Shown piece after piece: positions 40,501 to 48,524 of a stretch of 64,000 bases of DNA. The translations under genes and the position numbers were made by a program. The DNA is taken from contig NZ_JADDIV010000003.1 of assembly GCF_015070875.1 (NCBI RefSeq), positions 1-64,000 of the forward strand. The letters are read 5' to 3'. How positions within the stretch are numbered: the stretch's first letter is position 1; the number at the start of each line of letters is the position of its first letter. This stretch comes from Ramlibacter pallidus. GTDB lineage: Bacteria > Pseudomonadota > Gammaproteobacteria > Burkholderiales > Burkholderiaceae_C. The notes beneath the pieces are model-generated. The model made no database searches, was not told the DNA's origin, and saw nothing but the letters and a program-made list of their open reading frames with translations.

Positions 40501-43471
40501 GGTCTACCACCTGGCCCAGGTGAACCCGGGGCTGGCGAACGACACGTTCGACGCCGAAACGGACCTCGCGCCGTCGGCGCTGGAACTGATGGCCGACTAC
40601 CAGCGCGGCGCCTGGGTCGACCTGGGCGGCGGCAACGACATCGCGGCCGGCAGCAACTGGGGAGACACCTTCGTCATGGGGGCCGGCACGAACTACGTCG
40701 ACGGGCGGGGCAACGCGGGAACGGACCCGGCCGGCAACCCCGCGCGTGACACCGTGGACATCACGGTCAACAGCCTGGCAGCCGCCGATGCCGTGCAGGT
40801 CACGGCCCTGTCCGCCGCGACCGACCCGCTCGACCAGCAGGCCTTCGAGGCCGGCTACACGCACAAGGTGGTCTCCGGCGCGGAGACCACCTACATGCGC
40901 GGCATCGAGAGCGTGAACGTCACGGTGTGGAACGACAGCAACGGCAACGGCGTGCGCGACCAGGGAGAAACCGGCCCGGGCCGGTTCATCAGCCTCGCGG
41001 CCCTGAGCTCGCCGATCCCGCTGCATCCCACGAACCCGGCCCTGACGGTCTGGGGCACCCCGGTCTCGAACGAGATGTGGGTGTCCTTCGTGAGGGGCAG
41101 CGCCTTCGAGGATGCCTGGGACGCGACGCAGTTCGATAGCCTGTCCAGCGACCTCATGAACGCGTTCGGCCGCGGCGCCTTCTTCGACATGGGCGACGGC
41201 AACGACAACGTCACCGGCACCGGCTGGGGCGACTTCTTCAACATGGGTTCCGGCCTGAACACCGTCGATGGCGGCGACGACAACGGCACCGATCCGATGG
41301 GCAACCCGTCCATCGACGAGTTGCAGGTCACGGTCGCTCCGGGGCAGGAGGACGCCATCGAGGTCGTGCAGCTGACGGCGGACAGCCCGTTCATCGACGG
41401 CCTGGCGTACCAGATCGGCTTCCGCTTCAAGGTGGTGACGCCGCAGGAGACCACGTACCTGCGCAACATCGAGCGCGTGTCCGCGGAAAGCTGGGTCGAC
41501 GCGAACGGCAACGGGCAGAAGGACGGCGGGGAAACGCAATACCTCGGGTCGGCGGACCTGGTGGCGCAGTTCTTCGCGATCCATCCCGGCAACGGCCAGG
41601 CCGGCGTGCTGAACGGCACGGAGTTCGACGACGTCCTGTCGGCGAACAGCGTCGTGGTCCCGCAGTCGGTGCGCGACCAGATGGTGGCGCAGCGACTGGG
41701 CCTGAACCTGAACGGCGGCGAAGGCAACGACACGCTGACCGGCACCGACTACAGCGACATCTTCTCGGGCGGATCCGGCGTGAACTGGATCGACGGCGGT
41801 GCCAACAGCGGCACCACCGGCAGCTTCGTCAACGCGAACCGCGACGTCCTGAACGTGACGGTCGGCAGCGTCGCCGACGCCAACCTGGTCACGGTGGTCG
41901 AACTGAACGGCGGGATGGCCGAGGCCGACCTCGCGGCGTTCCAGGCCGGCTACCGCTACCGGGTGCACAACCCGGCGGGCGGCGAGACCAACTACGTCAA
42001 GGACGTCGAGCTGGTCAACATCGTCGTCTACAACGACGCCAACGGCAACGGCGTGCCCGACCAGGGCGAGAGCTTCGTCCACCGCGTCCGTTCCCTCGAG
42101 CCGCAGTTCAACAACAACGCGCCGTCGGTGGGCAACCAGGTGGGTGCGCTGGGCTACGTGTTCGGCACGCACTTCGACGACGTGATCGACGGCAGCCAGG
42201 TGTTCACCGAGTTGAACAAGACCTTCGACCCGGGCAATGCGCACGGTGCGTACGTCTTCGCGCTCGGCGGCAACGACGTCGTCACCGGCACCGCCGGCAA
42301 CGACGTGGCCACCGTGACGCAGATCGGCTCGCACCTCTTCGACGGGGGCGCGGACGAGGGGTACTACCACTTCGCGCCGGTGTCGGCGTACGTGTCGTCC
42401 GACCAGTACCGCCTGGTGGAGCAGCGCACGAGCGTGCCGAACCCGAACGCGCCGAACGGCGGCCTCACGTCCGGCAACTTCAATCCCACCCGGTACCGCC
42501 TCGTGGAGCTCGATCGCTGGAGCGAATTCGCCACGGCGAGCCTGACCGAGCTGGGCGCGGACGACGCCGGCCAGCTGCTGAACCGCCTGAACGGCACGGC
42601 CCTCAGCGCCACCGACGCGGCGAACATCGCGGCGAAGGCCGGCGAGCTGGGCCTCACGGGCGCGGGCGGCAACGGCTACACGGTCGCCGTGGTGAAGTAC
42701 GACGCCAGCGGCAACCTGCTGGGGGTCGACTTCCTGAAGGACGTCGAGACGGTCCGCTTCGACCTCTGGTACGACTTCAACCGCAACGACGTCGCGAACG
42801 GCACGGCCGGCGAGACGGTGGCGACGCCGTTCCAGTACAACATGGTCGCGGACAGCCTGACGCTGGACCAGTCCGAGGCCTCGTACCTGACGCTCACGCT
42901 GGACGGCGCGGCGCGCCAGTTCGCGGGCATCGGCACCGGCAGCTCGTTCTCGGAAGCCGACCTGGATTTCAGCGGACTGGCGCTGGCGCCGTGGCTGCAG
43001 CCCGGCACCGGCTATCGACTGTCCGACCTGGGCGGCAACGACCACCTGACGGCCACGGCCGGCAACGACCTGATCGCGCTGGGCGGCGGCAACGACGTCA
43101 TCGACGGCGGCGATGGCGACGACTACGCGGCGGTGTACTGGTCCGGGGCGGCGGGCGCGACCCTGCAGCAGAGCGAGGAAGTGGTCAACGGCTTCAAGGA
43201 GATCACCGTGACCCAGGTGGACGGCGGGATCACCACCGAGCTGTTCACGCTGAGCGAGCAGGCCGGCGGCAGCTGGCTCCTCGACGTCGCGGACGGCGCG
43301 GACAGCCTCGTGCGGCCGCAGGGCTCGGCGACCAACGCCGTCGGCGACGACGTGCTGGTGAACGTGGAGCACTTCGCCATCTTCCGCGCCGGCAGCGTGA
43401 GCCTGACGACCGGCGACGGCACGACCGGCGCGCCCAGCCTGGAGATCGACCTGGTCGGCGTCCAGGCCTGA
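34517..43471 (+). CDS. Giant type I secreted Ig-like / Ca-binding adhesin
   Basis: A 2984-residue acidic, cysteine-poor protein without a signal peptide. Residues 1-470 hold beta-propeller-like repeats of ELWxxDGTxxGT type (GIWKSDGTVDGTVQVF, ELWTTDGTLDGTVMAQ). About 480-560 is an Ig-like module common in RTX adhesins (GTPAQGQTLTLVNTLDDADG). About 570-1565 comprises ten Ig-like domains in alternating A/B pairs. About 1650-2530 comprises five copies of a 189-residue module with an EF-hand-like loop. Near 2845-2872 there is an RTX-like run (GGGNDVIDGGDGDDYAAVY), then the presumed C-terminal export signal. The TTG start is supported by GAGGGG five bases before it and by lack of conservation upstream. 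The exporter genes follow directly, so secretion by that type I system is likely. Confidence 0.9.
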   Translation: MTIANTTAAGGRTLFTVEADAGPQLWAYDNGVRVLLATGLTAPYPKPVVLDGFSYYTSFAQPGIWKSDGTVDGTVQVFSGTNVNQVGVHDGSLYFTRFNPYTAQSDLWRVEENGAVQLSGTVNADTGAALATPLGAVDVLDFQGAEGGLYLRTYAPGGFQGLQFWPEGGSLTAVGGAFPSDAQIVGSAAGKLLFVAGDPWNGGTTSALFVVEGGNIARVGEASSLVDFNSVRMIDGELFFTATQNHIWGSATELYRFDGSLHAVTTAREGDPGAGEPAFVSNDVWQYGFAGDALFFGGGGGNGSATKRVDGVDYVLSRPGGDYRGFFGGDVVGDEFFFHAVNTANDAHVLVRSGAGTAPPAVVADFPQFVYPEFEIVESGGAYFLALQSGPEAFHLGYIAAGSDVIEYLSPTTFTRIVDLRVIDGTVYFTGADTEDGAELWTTDGTLDGTVMAQEFTAGLFGSGPRNYVELSEGGGNNEPTGGIVITGTPAQGQTLTLVNTLDDADGMNLVSYQWYRDGVAIEGAMGIIYTLTATDVDKAITAKASYTDQLGTFEEVESAPTADVAGALPTPTLLPLAPLQDTGISQGDGVTRIVTPTLSGTAAPGTSVRIYDGDTLLGAAPVAANGTWSFRSPTLGDGAHQLTVQAVDNSGAISNRSPALAVTIDTQAPTKPVVALNAGNGPLPAGAFTSSTALVVSGTAEAGTRVDILDGNTLVGTTQADGSGNFSFEVLGLAQGSHKIYARSVDQAGNLSLSSGSVVTVDTTPPPMPVVQGLHASTDTGASSTDGITRTTRPLLTGTAEAGTTVYFHDSLNGGGYTLIGSVVVGSTGTWSFRPAGTLGDGSHRIIAQAVDRAGNVSETTPGLVLTIDTSAPTAPTLVVSSGGTTLPNGGTSLDGDLVVSGTVEANARVELFEGGTLVGTATAGANGQFSITLSGVADGQHKYHAWVYDVAGNGASSALATVTVDANAPLAPVITGMLAVSDLGESSSDGVTRVKTPTIVGTAEAGTTIRFYDAANNELGSTLTGTNGAWSFRLPTMADGNHAITAVPTDRGGNVGAASAPLAITIDSVGPAKPTMAITANGLPVPASAVIGNLPLQISGTTEANALVDLLDGSTVLATVRADASGNYSFSPVVTEGVHRLGTRATDLAGNAVLSDTLLFTMDASAPGAPQITGLATGTDTGASATDGITRTKTPVVTGNGEAGATVQVYLDDVLVGTTQVGTGGTWSYRLPTLADGGHQVQARVVDRAGNAGDMSPAYAITVDTVAPGTGPVAVTANGTPVPNGGATDSATLVFSGSAEAGATVQILDGANVLGSVTATAEGTFSFVVSGLADGAHTLSAKATDLAGNTVAFGHTALTVDTLPPATPQIVGLAAGTDTGPSASDNVTRVNTPVLTGFAEAGSTVRFYDANDNLLGSTVASSSGAWNFRTPVLADGTYEISARATDRVGKVSAESTSLAITVDTQIVKPVLNVALSGPSRPADGYVTVGGVVGLSGSAEPGSTVEIVDGNAVIATVVAAANGSWSLDLDSLAHGTHTLTVRETDLAGNRSVSDARTVNVDLVVSPTHVTAVAANAMGYTFSGVTEQYTSIQILRDGQVVGTGQAGSSGTWSLAAGGSLDAIPRFEVRGTTLSGTVFTQQVVIGSGYTGAEGVHVDEGPNVTFVGSDAADFLHAGGGVNFFDGGKQVGTTVQGPGYGDLLMVYAAGPAEADAVTLTQLASTATGTDRAAFYAGYAYKVVNGDEVTYLKNVEAVQIQTWVDANGNGTREYGEVNFARVIPLTLSTSSVPLDPNDPTRTQWGQPLQEQYHVAFASGGPGADNFVATRDLSAQAQSLMATWGRGVYVDLGAGADQAVGSDWGDHFVMGDGVNYVNGGADLGTDPLGQPAEDGVETFVANGAQAAAVTVTELAAGSGADGTAYANGYRYKLVNGAETTYMRNVEWVSVNQWTDHNGNGVRDGGETSPARHIRISPTITVTAEDPGNPGHTTWGQPLGQVYHLAQVNPGLANDTFDAETDLAPSALELMADYQRGAWVDLGGGNDIAAGSNWGDTFVMGAGTNYVDGRGNAGTDPAGNPARDTVDITVNSLAAADAVQVTALSAATDPLDQQAFEAGYTHKVVSGAETTYMRGIESVNVTVWNDSNGNGVRDQGETGPGRFISLAALSSPIPLHPTNPALTVWGTPVSNEMWVSFVRGSAFEDAWDATQFDSLSSDLMNAFGRGAFFDMGDGNDNVTGTGWGDFFNMGSGLNTVDGGDDNGTDPMGNPSIDELQVTVAPGQEDAIEVVQLTADSPFIDGLAYQIGFRFKVVTPQETTYLRNIERVSAESWVDANGNGQKDGGETQYLGSADLVAQFFAIHPGNGQAGVLNGTEFDDVLSANSVVVPQSVRDQMVAQRLGLNLNGGEGNDTLTGTDYSDIFSGGSGVNWIDGGANSGTTGSFVNANRDVLNVTVGSVADANLVTVVELNGGMAEADLAAFQAGYRYRVHNPAGGETNYVKDVELVNIVVYNDANGNGVPDQGESFVHRVRSLEPQFNNNAPSVGNQVGALGYVFGTHFDDVIDGSQVFTELNKTFDPGNAHGAYVFALGGNDVVTGTAGNDVATVTQIGSHLFDGGADEGYYHFAPVSAYVSSDQYRLVEQRTSVPNPNAPNGGLTSGNFNPTRYRLVELDRWSEFATASLTELGADDAGQLLNRLNGTALSATDAANIAAKAGELGLTGAGGNGYTVAVVKYDASGNLLGVDFLKDVETVRFDLWYDFNRNDVANGTAGETVATPFQYNMVADSLTLDQSEASYLTLTLDGAARQFAGIGTGSSFSEADLDFSGLALAPWLQPGTGYRLSDLGGNDHLTATAGNDLIALGGGNDVIDGGDGDDYAAVYWSGAAGATLQQSEEVVNGFKEITVTQVDGGITTELFTLSEQAGGSWLLDVADGADSLVRPQGSATNAVGDDVLVNVEHFAIFRAGSVSLTTGDGTTGAPSLEIDLVGVQA
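36254..39210 (+). repeat. Tandem Ig-like domain repeats in the adhesin
   Basis: A-type domains begin with DTGxSxxDGxTRxxTP (near 36260, 36853, 37466, 38060 and 38654) and end TWSFR...LADGxH...DRAGNV. Each is followed by a B-type domain with NGxxxPxG and GSAEAGATVxILDG. The dyad period is about 594 bases (198 residues). Confidence 0.85.
39480..42110 (+). repeat. Five tandem 189-residue EF-hand-like modules in the adhesin
   Basis: Each copy ends in a W-x-D-x-NGNG-x-x-D-x-GE loop (DANGNGTREYGE, DHNGNGVRDGGE, DSNGNGVRDQGE, DANGNGQKDGGE, DANGNGVPDQGE) whose codons begin at 39797, 40364, 40934, 41498 and 42035, a spacing of about 565 bases. Each also has WGDxFxMGxGxNxVxGG and GYxYKVVxGxETTYMRNVE. 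Confidence 0.85.
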
Positions 43472-43598
43472 GGCCGGCGGCGGGCGGACGGCCGCGGGGC
43501 CGCCGCCTGCACGCGACACTCGCTCGCGCAGCGCAGGAATTGTTGTGCATTCGGCGCGGCGCCCGGGTGCCCGCGGGGGCGCCCGGACGCCGCGCCGG

Positions 43599-43604
43599 TA
43601 AACT
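43599..43604 (+). promoter_or_regulatory. TAAACT -10-like element before the type I exporter operon
   Basis: TAAACT lies 56 bases before the TTG start at 43660. The 188-bp gap also contains GC-rich inverted repeats (GGCGGC/GCCGCC near 43477-43508; GGCGCCC/GGGCGCC near 43557-43583) that may attenuate read-through from the adhesin gene. No good -35 was found. Confidence 0.35.
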
Positions 43605-43659
43605 GCGCGGCGACGGCACCGTCGGGCTGCCGGCTGCATCCACGGAGGAAGGGGACCCC

Positions 43660-45414
43660 TTGAGCCAAGGCGAGCTGCGAGCCGCCCTCGCGGGCAGCGG
43701 GCCGCTGCTGCGCCGCGCGGCGGCGTTCGCGCTGATCGGGGCGTTGCTGGTGCTGATGCCCAGCTGGTACATGCTGGAGGTCTACGACCGTGTCGTGGGC
43801 AGCCGCAGCCACCTGACCCTGGCGATGCTCACCCTGCTGGTGCTGGGTGCGTATGCGGTCATGGAGGTCCTCGACTGGGCCGCCGGCAGCCTGCTGCACC
43901 AGGCGGGCGTGGACTTCGAGAAGCGCCTCGCGCCCCGCACCTTCGAAGCGTGCTTCACGGCCGGCTGGCGCCGGCTGCCGGTGGGCGGCCTGCAGCCGCT
44001 GCAGGACCTGCGCACGCTGCGCGATGTCTTCGCGGGGCCGGCGGTGCGCTCGGTCCTCGAGATGCCGGTGTCGCTGGTCTTCCTGGCGCTGGTGTTCGCG
44101 ATCCACCCGGCGCTCGGCTGGCTGACCCTGGTGGCCGCCATCGTGCAGGCGTTCGTCGCATGGATGAACGAGCGCGACACGCAGGAGCCGCTGGCGGCGG
44201 CGGGGCGGGCGGCGCGCGAAGCGCAGGTCCATGCGGATGCCTCGCTGCGCAACGCGCAGGTGATCGAAGCCATGGGCATGCTGCCGGACGTGCGCCGCCG
44301 CTGGCTGGAGCGGCAGGGTGAATTCCTGCGGCTGCAGGCCACCGCGTCGGACCGCTCCGGCACCTGGCAGGCCCTCGGCAAGCTGGTGCAGACCGTCGTC
44401 GCCTCGGCGCTGCTCGGGCTCGGCGCCTGGCTGCTGCTGCGGGAGATGCTCGTGGACGACGGCGCGCTGATGATCGTCGCCTCCATCCTCGGCGGCCGGG
44501 TGCTGGCGCCCATCGTGCAGCTGGTCGCGCAGTGGCGCGCGGTGGTCGGCGCGCGGGAGGCGTGGCAACGCCTGCACCAGCTCCTGGAGACGCTGCCGGC
44601 CCGGCCGCCGGCGATGCCGCTGCCGGCGCCGACGGGGCGCTTCGCGGCTGAAAACCTCGTGGTTCCCGCGCCGGGATCGACCGCTCCCATCCTCAAGGGC
44701 GTCAGTTTCGGGCTGCAGCCGGGCGAGGTGCTGGCGGTGGTCGGCCCCTCCGCCTCCGGCAAGACGACGCTGGCGCGCGCCCTGGTCGGACTCTGGCCAT
44801 CGGCCGGCGGCAAGGCCCGACTGGACGGTGCCGACGTGTATGCCTGGGACAAGGCGGAGCTCGGCCCGCACGTGGGTTACCTGCCGCAGGGCGTCGAGCT
44901 CCTGGACGGCACCATCGCCGACAACATCGCGCGCTTCGGCGCGCCGGATCCTGCCCGCGTGGAAGCGGCGGCCCGCCAGGTCGGCCTGCACGAATTCGTG
45001 ATGGCGCTGCCCCAGGGCTACGACACGGAGATCGGCACCGAAGGCGCGCGCCTCTCCGGGGGCGAACGCCAGCGGCTGGCGCTCGCGCGGGCCCTGTACG
45101 GTGCGCCGGCCTTCGTCGTGCTGGACGAGCCGAACGCCAGCCTCGACGAGGCGGGTGACGCGGCGCTCGCGGCCGCCATCGCCGCCGCCAAGGCGCGCGG
45201 CACCACCTTCGTCGTCATCACGCACCGCACCAGCGTGCTGGCGGTCGCCGACCGGCTGCTGGTGCTGAACGACGGCCAGGTCCAGGGTTTCGGGCCGCGC
45301 GACGAAGTGCTGGCCAAGCTGGCGCGGGCGGCGCAGGCGGCCCGCGAACAGCAGGCCGCGCCGCGGCGGCTGCCCGCGACGGCCGTCCGTCCGGCGGCGG
45401 AGGGCGCGCCATGA
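43660..45414 (+). CDS. Type I secretion ABC transporter (PrtD-like), first of two
   Basis: A 584-residue half transporter: six membrane helices (about 20-330) then an ATPase. Walker A is GPSASGKTTLAR, the signature LSGGERQRLALAR, Walker B FVVLDEPNASLDE and the H-loop VITHR. No C39 peptidase-like domain is present, as in PrtD rather than HlyB. The TTG start is backed by GGAGGAAGGGG just upstream; no ATG fits before the first helix. Its stop overlaps the start of the second ABC gene by four bases (ATGA). Together with the HlyD and TolC genes downstream it should export the giant adhesin. Confidence 0.92.
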   Translation: MSQGELRAALAGSGPLLRRAAAFALIGALLVLMPSWYMLEVYDRVVGSRSHLTLAMLTLLVLGAYAVMEVLDWAAGSLLHQAGVDFEKRLAPRTFEACFTAGWRRLPVGGLQPLQDLRTLRDVFAGPAVRSVLEMPVSLVFLALVFAIHPALGWLTLVAAIVQAFVAWMNERDTQEPLAAAGRAAREAQVHADASLRNAQVIEAMGMLPDVRRRWLERQGEFLRLQATASDRSGTWQALGKLVQTVVASALLGLGAWLLLREMLVDDGALMIVASILGGRVLAPIVQLVAQWRAVVGAREAWQRLHQLLETLPARPPAMPLPAPTGRFAAENLVVPAPGSTAPILKGVSFGLQPGEVLAVVGPSASGKTTLARALVGLWPSAGGKARLDGADVYAWDKAELGPHVGYLPQGVELLDGTIADNIARFGAPDPARVEAAARQVGLHEFVMALPQGYDTEIGTEGARLSGGERQRLALARALYGAPAFVVLDEPNASLDEAGDAALAAAIAAAKARGTTFVVITHRTSVLAVADRLLVLNDGQVQGFGPRDEVLAKLARAAQAAREQQAAPRRLPATAVRPAAEGAP

Positions 45415-47132
45415 GCTTCGTGGGACGCGCTCAGCACCGGCTGGGCCCCTTGCTCTGGTCGTTCCGACGCGAGTTCATCGCGGTGGGCCTCTTCAGCGGC
45501 GTCGCCAACCTGCTGCTGCTGGCGCCCACGGTGTACATGCTGCAGGTGTACGACCGCGTGCTGGTGAGCCGCAGCGAGCTGACCCTGCTGGCGGTGTCGC
45601 TGGTCGCGCTGTTCCTGTTCGGAGCGGGGGCTTTCGCCGAAGGCGTGCGCACGCGGGTGCTCGTGCGCGCCGGCGTGCGGCTGGACCGGCAACTGGGCAC
45701 GCGCACCTTCGACGCGAGCTTCGCCGCTTCGCTGGCGGATGGCCGCAGCAGCCCCGGGCGCGCTTTCGCCGACCTGCTGCAGGTGCGGCAGTTCCTCACC
45801 GGCAACGGGATCTTCGCCTTCTTCGACGTGCCCTGGGTGCCGATCTACCTCGCGGTGATCTTCATCCTGCACCCGATGCTGGGCTGGGTTTCGCTGTTCT
45901 TCGCCGCCGTGCAGGTGGTGCTGGCGCGGGTCGCGCACGGCCGCACCGCGCGGCCGACCGAGGCGGCGGCGCGGGCCGGCACCGACGTCCACCTGTACCT
46001 GCAGGGCAAGCTGCGCAGCGCCGAGACGCTGGAAGCGATGGGCATGCTGGGCGGCCTGCGGCAGCGCTGGCAGGCGCGCCAGGCGGCGGCGCTGGCCAGG
46101 CAATCCGCGGCGCAGGACACGACGCAGCGCGTCACGTCCGTGAGCAAGTTCATCCGCTACAGCCAGCAGTCGCTGACGCTCGCCGCCGGCGCGCTGCTGG
46201 TCATCGACGGCCAGCTGAGCGCCGGTGCCATGATCGCGGCCAACGTGCTCATGACGCGCGCGCTCGCCCCCATCGACGCGGTGGTGGGCAACTGGCGCAG
46301 CTTCCTGGCCGCGCGCGCGGCCTTCGACCGCCTGCGCGCCCTGCTGGAGGCCGTACCCGCCGGCGGCCAGGCCGCGCCCGCGGCGCGGCCGGCCGGCGCC
46401 TTGCGCCTGCGCGGCCTCGTCGCCCGCGCCGAAGGGCGGGCCGAGCCGATCCTGCGCGGCATCGACCTGGACATCGACGCCGGCCAGACGGTGGTGGTGC
46501 TCGGGCCGTCCGGGTCCGGCAAGTCCACGCTGGTGCGCTGCCTGGTCGGCATCTGGCCGCAGGCGGAAGGCGAAGTCCTGCTCGATGGCGTGCCGCTCGC
46601 CCACTGGAGCAGGGAAGCGCTCGGTCCGCACATCGGCTACCTGCCGCAGGACATCGAGCTCTTCGACGGCACGATCGCCGAGAACGTCGCGCGCATGGCG
46701 GAGCCCGATTCGCCCAAGGTCATCGCCGCCGCACGTGCGACCGGACTGCACGAAGCGATCCTGCGCATGCCGCGCGGCTACGACACGCCGATCGGCGAAG
46801 CCGGCGGCCTGCTTTCCGGCGGGCAGCGGCAGCGGCTGGCGCTCGCGCGTGCCCTGTACGGCGATCCGTCGCTGGTCGTGCTGGACGAACCCAACGCCAA
46901 CCTGGACGACGCCGGCGAAGCCGCCCTCGCGGCGACGCTCGGCGCGCTGCGGCGCCAGGGCCGCACCGTCCTCCTCATCACCCACCGGTTGCCGGCGGCG
47001 CAACTGGCCGATCGCGTGCTGTTGTTGCGCGACGGCCGGGTGGCCGCGTTCGGCCCGCCGGCCGAAGTGCTCCCGCCCGCGCCGTCGCCCACCGGCGGCC
47101 GCCCCGCGGGCGACACCGCGCAACCCGCCTGA
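45411..47132 (+). CDS. Type I secretion ABC transporter (PrtD-like), second of two
   Basis: A 573-residue half transporter with the same layout: membrane domain (YMLQVYDRVLVSRSELTLLA start as in PrtD) and an ATPase with Walker A GPSGSGKSTLVR, signature LSGGQRQRLALAR, Walker B LVVLDEPNANLDD and H-loop LITHR. All catalytic motifs are complete in both proteins, so neither is an obvious dead subunit. Coupled translation suggests a heterodimer, although two separate homodimers cannot be excluded. The HlyD gene follows after 16 bases. Confidence 0.92.
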   Translation: MSFVGRAQHRLGPLLWSFRREFIAVGLFSGVANLLLLAPTVYMLQVYDRVLVSRSELTLLAVSLVALFLFGAGAFAEGVRTRVLVRAGVRLDRQLGTRTFDASFAASLADGRSSPGRAFADLLQVRQFLTGNGIFAFFDVPWVPIYLAVIFILHPMLGWVSLFFAAVQVVLARVAHGRTARPTEAAARAGTDVHLYLQGKLRSAETLEAMGMLGGLRQRWQARQAAALARQSAAQDTTQRVTSVSKFIRYSQQSLTLAAGALLVIDGQLSAGAMIAANVLMTRALAPIDAVVGNWRSFLAARAAFDRLRALLEAVPAGGQAAPAARPAGALRLRGLVARAEGRAEPILRGIDLDIDAGQTVVVLGPSGSGKSTLVRCLVGIWPQAEGEVLLDGVPLAHWSREALGPHIGYLPQDIELFDGTIAENVARMAEPDSPKVIAAARATGLHEAILRMPRGYDTPIGEAGGLLSGGQRQRLALARALYGDPSLVVLDEPNANLDDAGEAALAATLGALRRQGRTVLLITHRLPAAQLADRVLLLRDGRVAAFGPPAEVLPPAPSPTGGRPAGDTAQPA

Positions 47133-47148
47133 GACTGGATTCCCCCGC

Positions 47149-48522
47149 ATGGCCCTCCTGCCCTTTCCGCAACGCAAGCTGCCCGCGCCCGACCCGGGCA
47201 CGGGGACCGACCTGTTGCCCGTGGACGGCGGCACGCCGGCCGACGATGCCCGCCGGCCGATGCGCATCGGCCTGTGGGCGCTGGCCATCGGCTTCGGCGG
47301 TTTCCTGCTGTGGGCCGCATTGGCGCCGCTCGACGAAGGCGTGGTGGCGCCGGGCAACGTCTCCATCGACACGCGGCGCAAGACCGTGCAGCACCTGAGC
47401 GGCGGCATCGTGCGCGAGCTGCTGGTGCGCGAGGGCGAGCAGGTCCGCGAGGGGCAGCCCCTGCTGCGCCTCGATTCGGCGATGTCGCGCGCGACCTTCG
47501 AGGCTTCGCGCCAGCGCTACCTCGGCCTGCGCGCGGTGCAGTCGCGCCTGCTCGCGGAGCAGGCCGGCCGCGCCTCGATCGCCTGGCATCCCGACCTGGC
47601 CGCGGCCGCCCAGGACGTGCTGGTGCGCCAGCAGATGGACAACCAGCAGCAGCTGATGGCGTCGCGCCGCGCCGCGCTGGCCGCCGAACTGCAGGCGATC
47701 CAGGAAGGCATCGCGGGGCAGGAAGGCCTGGTGCAGTCCTACCAGCTGATGGCGCAGAGCCGGCGTGGGCAGCTGGAGCTGCTGCAGGAGGAGCTGAAGA
47801 ACACGCGCGGCCTCGTGCAGGAAGGCTATGCCCCGCGCAACCGGCAGCTGGAACTGGAGCGCATGGCGGCCGAGTCGGCCACCGCGCAGGCGGAGCTGCA
47901 GGGCAACCTGGTGCGCGCGCGGCGGGCGATCACCGAGCAGCGCCAGCGCGCCATCGCTCGGCAGCAGGACTTCCGCAAGGAAGTGGAGCAGGAGCTCGCC
48001 GAAGCCTCGCGCGAGGTGATCTCCGAAGGCGAGAAGCTCCGCGCGCTGCAGGACGACCTGCAGCGCACCGAGATCCGCGCCCCGGCCTCCGGACAGGTCG
48101 TCGGCCTCGCCATGCACACCGTCGGCGGCGTCGTCGCCCCCGGCGGCAAGCTCATGGACATCGTGCCGGGCAGCGAGCCGCTGCTGCTCGAAGCGCGCGT
48201 CGCGCCGCAGTTCATCGACCGCGTGCGGCCCGGCCTGCCGGTCGACATCCGCTTCAACGCCTTCGCCCATTCGCCGCAGCTGGTGGTCGAGGGCAAGGTG
48301 GGATCGATCTCGGGCGACCTCATCATCGAGAACCCGAACACGCCCCCGTACTACCTGGCGCGCATCAGCGTCACGCCCGAGGGCCTGCGCAAGCTGGGTT
48401 CGCGGCAGATGCAGCCCGGCATGCCGGCGGAAGTGGTGTTCCGCACCGGCGAGCGTTCGCTCCTCACCTACCTGCTGCACCCGCTCACGAAGCGCGTGGC
48501 CGCCTCCATGAAGGAGGAGTGA
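47149..48522 (+). CDS. HlyD-family periplasmic adaptor of the type I exporter
   Basis: A 457-residue adaptor with a short cytoplasmic tail, one membrane helix (IGLWALAIGFGGFLLWAALA, about 43-62), a biotinyl-lipoyl half (GNVSIDTRRKTVQHLSGGIV), a long coiled coil (about 120-290) and the closing lipoyl half and beta barrel (IRAPASGQVVGLAMHTVGGV). Family members bridge the ABC transporter to the outer-membrane channel. The end (TYLLHPLTKRVAASMKEE) is typical of the PrtE/LapC group. A Shine-Dalgarno sequence before the ATG is poor; coupling to the ABC genes is likely. Confidence 0.93.
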   Translation: MALLPFPQRKLPAPDPGTGTDLLPVDGGTPADDARRPMRIGLWALAIGFGGFLLWAALAPLDEGVVAPGNVSIDTRRKTVQHLSGGIVRELLVREGEQVREGQPLLRLDSAMSRATFEASRQRYLGLRAVQSRLLAEQAGRASIAWHPDLAAAAQDVLVRQQMDNQQQLMASRRAALAAELQAIQEGIAGQEGLVQSYQLMAQSRRGQLELLQEELKNTRGLVQEGYAPRNRQLELERMAAESATAQAELQGNLVRARRAITEQRQRAIARQQDFRKEVEQELAEASREVISEGEKLRALQDDLQRTEIRAPASGQVVGLAMHTVGGVVAPGGKLMDIVPGSEPLLLEARVAPQFIDRVRPGLPVDIRFNAFAHSPQLVVEGKVGSISGDLIIENPNTPPYYLARISVTPEGLRKLGSRQMQPGMPAEVVFRTGERSLLTYLLHPLTKRVAASMKEE

Positions 48523-48524
48523 GC

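Noticed and set aside
34600-43400. Possible CRISPR or satellite arrays
   Set aside because: The repeats are long, diverged and coding (Ig-like and EF-hand modules), not short identical repeats with spacers.
39095-43639. A 1514-residue minus-strand open frame
   Set aside because: Same reason: antisense shadow of the adhesin repeats, with no family resemblance.
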